Part shown: positions 4,863 through 6,465 of the stretch, in pieces
Position numbering within the stretch: the stretch's first letter is position 1
Layout of the letters: each line of letters opens with the position of its first letter
Source: Planctomycetota bacterium
GTDB lineage: Bacteria; Planctomycetota; Planctomycetia; Pirellulales; Pirellulaceae
NCBI GenBank assembly: GCA_024274855.1
Contig: JAJSAJ010000582.1
Location: forward strand, 1 to 6,465
DNA: 6,465 nucleotides
Reading direction: 5' to 3'
The notes under the pieces: model-generated
The model's input: only the letters and a program-made list of their open reading frames with translations
Database searches by the model: none
What the model was told of the DNA's origin: nothing
Position numbers and translations under genes: made by a program

Positions 4863-6116
4863 ACCGGTAGGTCTGCTGCAGTGTCAAGCACTCGTGCAAT
4901 CGATGCCGCATATAGCGACTCACAGGGACGCACCGACAAGGCTGGCTGCGCTGATCCGGTTGATTGTGATGATCGTGCATGTGATACATGCACGCCATCC
5001 GGCCACCGCCTTTATGATCCGAATTGTAATTGTCCCTATTGCCGGCCGCGTACTGGCTGGGGGACGTTCGAAGGCCTGCTTTGGTGGGGAAAAGGGCGGT
5101 CATTGCCGCCGCTGCTAACTACCGGACCAGCCATCCCTCAATCCGATGCGGGCGTGCTTGGCCGACCTGGGACGCAAATCCTGTTTGGCAACGGCGGTGT
5201 CGGCACACGAGCGGCAGGCGGAGCTCGGGCCGATTTCGGAATGTGGCTCGACAACGCGGAGAACCTGGGCGTTGGAGCCAAGGTTTGGGGTATCGATGGG
5301 GACATGCGAGGAACCTTCGCATCGTCACCGACAGGTGATCCCGTTCTGGCTCGCCCGTTCTACAACGTGGTCCTGGACCAACAAGATGCTTTTCTAGCAG
5401 CTTACCCGGGCTTGATCACCGGCAATATGACGATCGAAACAGATAGCAGCGTGATTTCTGCCGAGGCCTATTTACGCACCAGCATGTTCCACGGTCGTGG
5501 ATATAATCTGGATTTGATTGGTGGCTATCACTTCATCCGGTTCGATGACCGCCTGCTGATCGTTGGTAACTCGGTTTCGGTCGACCCGGGCGGTTCCAAT
5601 CCGGTCGGAACGACCATCGACATCACCGATTCCTTTGACGCACACAACGAGTTTCACGGCGGAAATCTTGGAATCGTCGGTGAAATACGCCACGGACGAT
5701 GGACACTCAACGGCCTGGCAAAGCTGAGTGTCGGGAACATGCGTGAGACGGTCACGATTAACGGTGTAACGACCGTAACCACACCGAACCCGGGGGGCAC
5801 AACGACGACGAATCCAGGAGGCCTGCTGGCCCTGCCGACGAACATGGGCAGCTACTCGCGCAGCACACTCGCCTTAATTCCTGAAGTCAACATGACGCTG
5901 TCGTACGAATTACGCAGATGGCTTCACCTGAGCGTCGGATACAACGCCGTTTACTGGTCCGACGTGATGATGTCCGGCGATCAAATCGACATGAACGTGA
6001 ACCCGACTCAGATGAACGGTGGAATATTGCTGGGGCCGCCATCGCCAGTCTTTCCGATGCGGCACACTGAGTACTGGATGCACGGTATCTCGTTGGGGGC
6101 AACATTTCTATTCTGA
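4788..6116 (+). CDS. BBP7 family outer-membrane beta-barrel protein
   Basis: A 442-residue secreted protein matching the BBP7 family, expanded in planctomycetes and predicted to form outer-membrane beta-barrels; its cargo or function is not established. The start is ATG 4788 because it gives a clean signal peptide: MIPRL, a hydrophobic core to about residue 22, and a cleavage site near VMA-QT (22-26). GTG 4749 would add 13 residues and bury it. Residues 54-85 form a linker with seven cysteines, the only cysteines in the protein. Family hallmarks follow: FEGLLWWGKGRSLPPLLTTGP (from 94), GVLGRPGTQILFGNGGV, a FHGGNLGIVGE segment, GGLLALPTNMGSY, and near the end YWSDVMMSGDQIDMNVNPTQ. It ends in GATFLF; a terminal phenylalanine fits recognition by the barrel-assembly machinery. 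A Thr/Gly-rich run sits within TTPNPGGTTTTNPGG, probably a loop. The ribosome-binding site is weak (GGCGAG, eight bases upstream). It is apparently monocistronic, with a strong hairpin 70 bases after the stop. Confidence 0.95.
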   Translation: MIPRLTIIAIVAATVGLNGNLVMAQTGRSAAVSSTRAIDAAYSDSQGRTDKAGCADPVDCDDRACDTCTPSGHRLYDPNCNCPYCRPRTGWGTFEGLLWWGKGRSLPPLLTTGPAIPQSDAGVLGRPGTQILFGNGGVGTRAAGGARADFGMWLDNAENLGVGAKVWGIDGDMRGTFASSPTGDPVLARPFYNVVLDQQDAFLAAYPGLITGNMTIETDSSVISAEAYLRTSMFHGRGYNLDLIGGYHFIRFDDRLLIVGNSVSVDPGGSNPVGTTIDITDSFDAHNEFHGGNLGIVGEIRHGRWTLNGLAKLSVGNMRETVTINGVTTVTTPNPGGTTTTNPGGLLALPTNMGSYSRSTLALIPEVNMTLSYELRRWLHLSVGYNAVYWSDVMMSGDQIDMNVNPTQMNGGILLGPPSPVFPMRHTEYWMHGISLGATFLF

Positions 6117-6186
6117 CGAACGGAATACCCGCATCAAAAAGACGTTCTCCGGCTGAAGATTCAAAATCCGGTTCGCCCAACAATCA

Positions 6187-6217
6187 ACCAGGTCCCGCTT
6201 GCTAAGCGGGACCTGGT
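6187..6217 (+). terminator. Strong hairpin, likely BBP7 terminator
   Basis: A perfect 14-bp stem, ACCAGGTCCCGCTT (6187-6200) with AAGCGGGACCTGGT (6204-6217), closes the three-base loop GCT. It lies 70 bases after the BBP7 stop and CTATTTAGTT follows, a broken U-tract. Its core is the second copy of the palindrome seen at 4217-4237, so a repetitive element may have been taken on as a terminator. Confidence 0.6.
6192..6212. repeat. Palindromic repeat, copy 2 (GTCCCGCT-N5-AGCGGGAC)
   Basis: Same stem halves and spacing as 4217-4237, with loop TGCTA instead of CGGCA. This copy is extended to 14 base pairs and forms the centre of the hairpin after the BBP7 gene. Confidence 0.6.
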
Positions 6218-6241
6218 CTATTTAGTTGGATCTGTTGGACC

Positions 6242-6254
6242 GGCAAAGGCCTTA
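6242..6254. repeat. Direct repeat GGCAAAGGCCTTA, copy 1
   Basis: An exact 13-base repeat of 6389-6401 in the same orientation, 147 bases apart. It contains the palindrome AAGGCCTT. Confidence 0.45.
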
Positions 6255-6328
6255 GGACCGACGGATCAATGGTTGTCGCGTTTACTGGGGGCCGTTCGTG
6301 CGGCGATCCTCCTTAGCTGCGAGACTGG

Positions 6329-6341
6329 TTCACCCATGGGG
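6329..6341. repeat. Short repeat TTCACCCATGGGG, copy 2
   Basis: Exact copy of the sequence at 4309-4321, 117 bases downstream of the second GTCCCGCT-type palindrome. Confidence 0.5.
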
Positions 6342-6388
6342 CGAGCCCACGGGGGTCTGTACGCGGAAGAATGCGACAGTTATTGATT

Positions 6389-6401
6389 GGCAAAGGCCTT
6401 A
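6389..6401. repeat. Direct repeat GGCAAAGGCCTTA, copy 2
   Basis: Exact copy of 6242-6254. Read on the minus strand its first three bases, TAA, would be the stop codon of the frame entering from the right edge. Confidence 0.45.
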
Positions 6402-6464
6402 TGCCCAACCATCATTCCCAAATATCGCATCCACGTCCTGGGCATAGGCGACCATTTCACCGCC
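6399..6464 (-). CDS. Possible 3' end of a gene entering from the right edge
   Basis: On the minus strand a frame is open from the window edge to a TAA at 6401-6399. It gives about 21 residues, including EMVAYAQDVDAIFGNDGWA, with codons and residues typical of a real protein. It would be the C-terminus of a gene convergent with the BBP7 gene, which would explain the absence of a promoter-like stretch between them. I do not recognise the family, and 21 codons is too short to be sure. Confidence 0.3.
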   Translation of the reverse strand, partial: GGEMVAYAQDVDAIFGNDGWA

Positions 6465-6465
6465 C

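Larger units (their letters stand above)
6218..6398. other. Intergenic region after the BBP7 gene
   Basis: No gene is visible. The stretch holds two copies of GGCAAAGGCCTTA (6242-6254; the second, 6389-6401, runs to the edge of the region) and the second TTCACCCATGGGG (6329-6341), followed by GAGCCCACGGGGG, which can pair in part with the CATGGGG before it. It looks like repeat-rich spacer DNA of the same type as 4016-4341. Confidence 0.5.

Noticed and set aside
1..6465. CRISPR array, tRNA, rRNA or transposase
   Set aside because: No regularly spaced repeats, no cloverleaf with the TTC loop, no rRNA-like conserved blocks and no transposase motifs were seen on either strand.

Overview
The window looks like planctomycete chromosomal DNA (Pirellulales or Rhodopirellula-like). 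The strongest evidence is the protein at about 4788-6116. It matches the BBP7 family of outer-membrane beta-barrel proteins, which is essentially a planctomycete family. A short SecA paralogue, an ECF sigma factor with little similarity to model-organism types, moderate GC content, weak ribosome-binding sites and long intergenic stretches full of palindromes all agree with this. The assignment rests on reading protein families by eye, not on a database search.

Layout, left to right. Positions 1-204 hold no certain gene; a + strand frame open from the left edge to a TAA at 111-113 might be the tail of a gene. Positions 205-822 (-) encode a protein of unknown function whose start overlaps the stop of an ECF-type RNA polymerase sigma factor (800-1402, -); these two look translationally coupled. 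A 351-base gap (1403-1753) carries a possible promoter, a perfect palindrome CGGGCTAGCCCG and two hairpins. Positions 1754-3715 (-) encode a SecA-family ATPase with both nucleotide-binding folds but without the helical wing, two-helix finger and zinc tail of normal SecA. A divergent intergenic region of about 1 kb (3716-4787) has no convincing gene but several strong inverted repeats. Positions 4788-6116 (+) encode the BBP7 barrel protein with signal peptide and a cysteine-rich linker. A 14-bp perfect hairpin at 6187-6217 probably terminates it. The rest holds short repeats, and a minus-strand frame entering from the right edge may end at 6399.

How the genes relate. The sigma factor and the small overlapping gene form a likely regulatory pair. 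The SecA-like gene lies upstream on the same strand, but the gap and the hairpins argue for separate transcription. The BBP7 gene is a stand-alone unit for an outer-membrane protein. Its export would need the housekeeping Sec system; nothing here shows that the short SecA serves it.

No CRISPR array, transposase, tRNA or rRNA was seen. The points most worth a second look are the truncated SecA, two nine-base poly-G tracts bracketing the unknown gene (one inside its reading frame), the palindrome at the sigma gene's putative promoter, and palindromic repeats shared between the two large intergenic regions.
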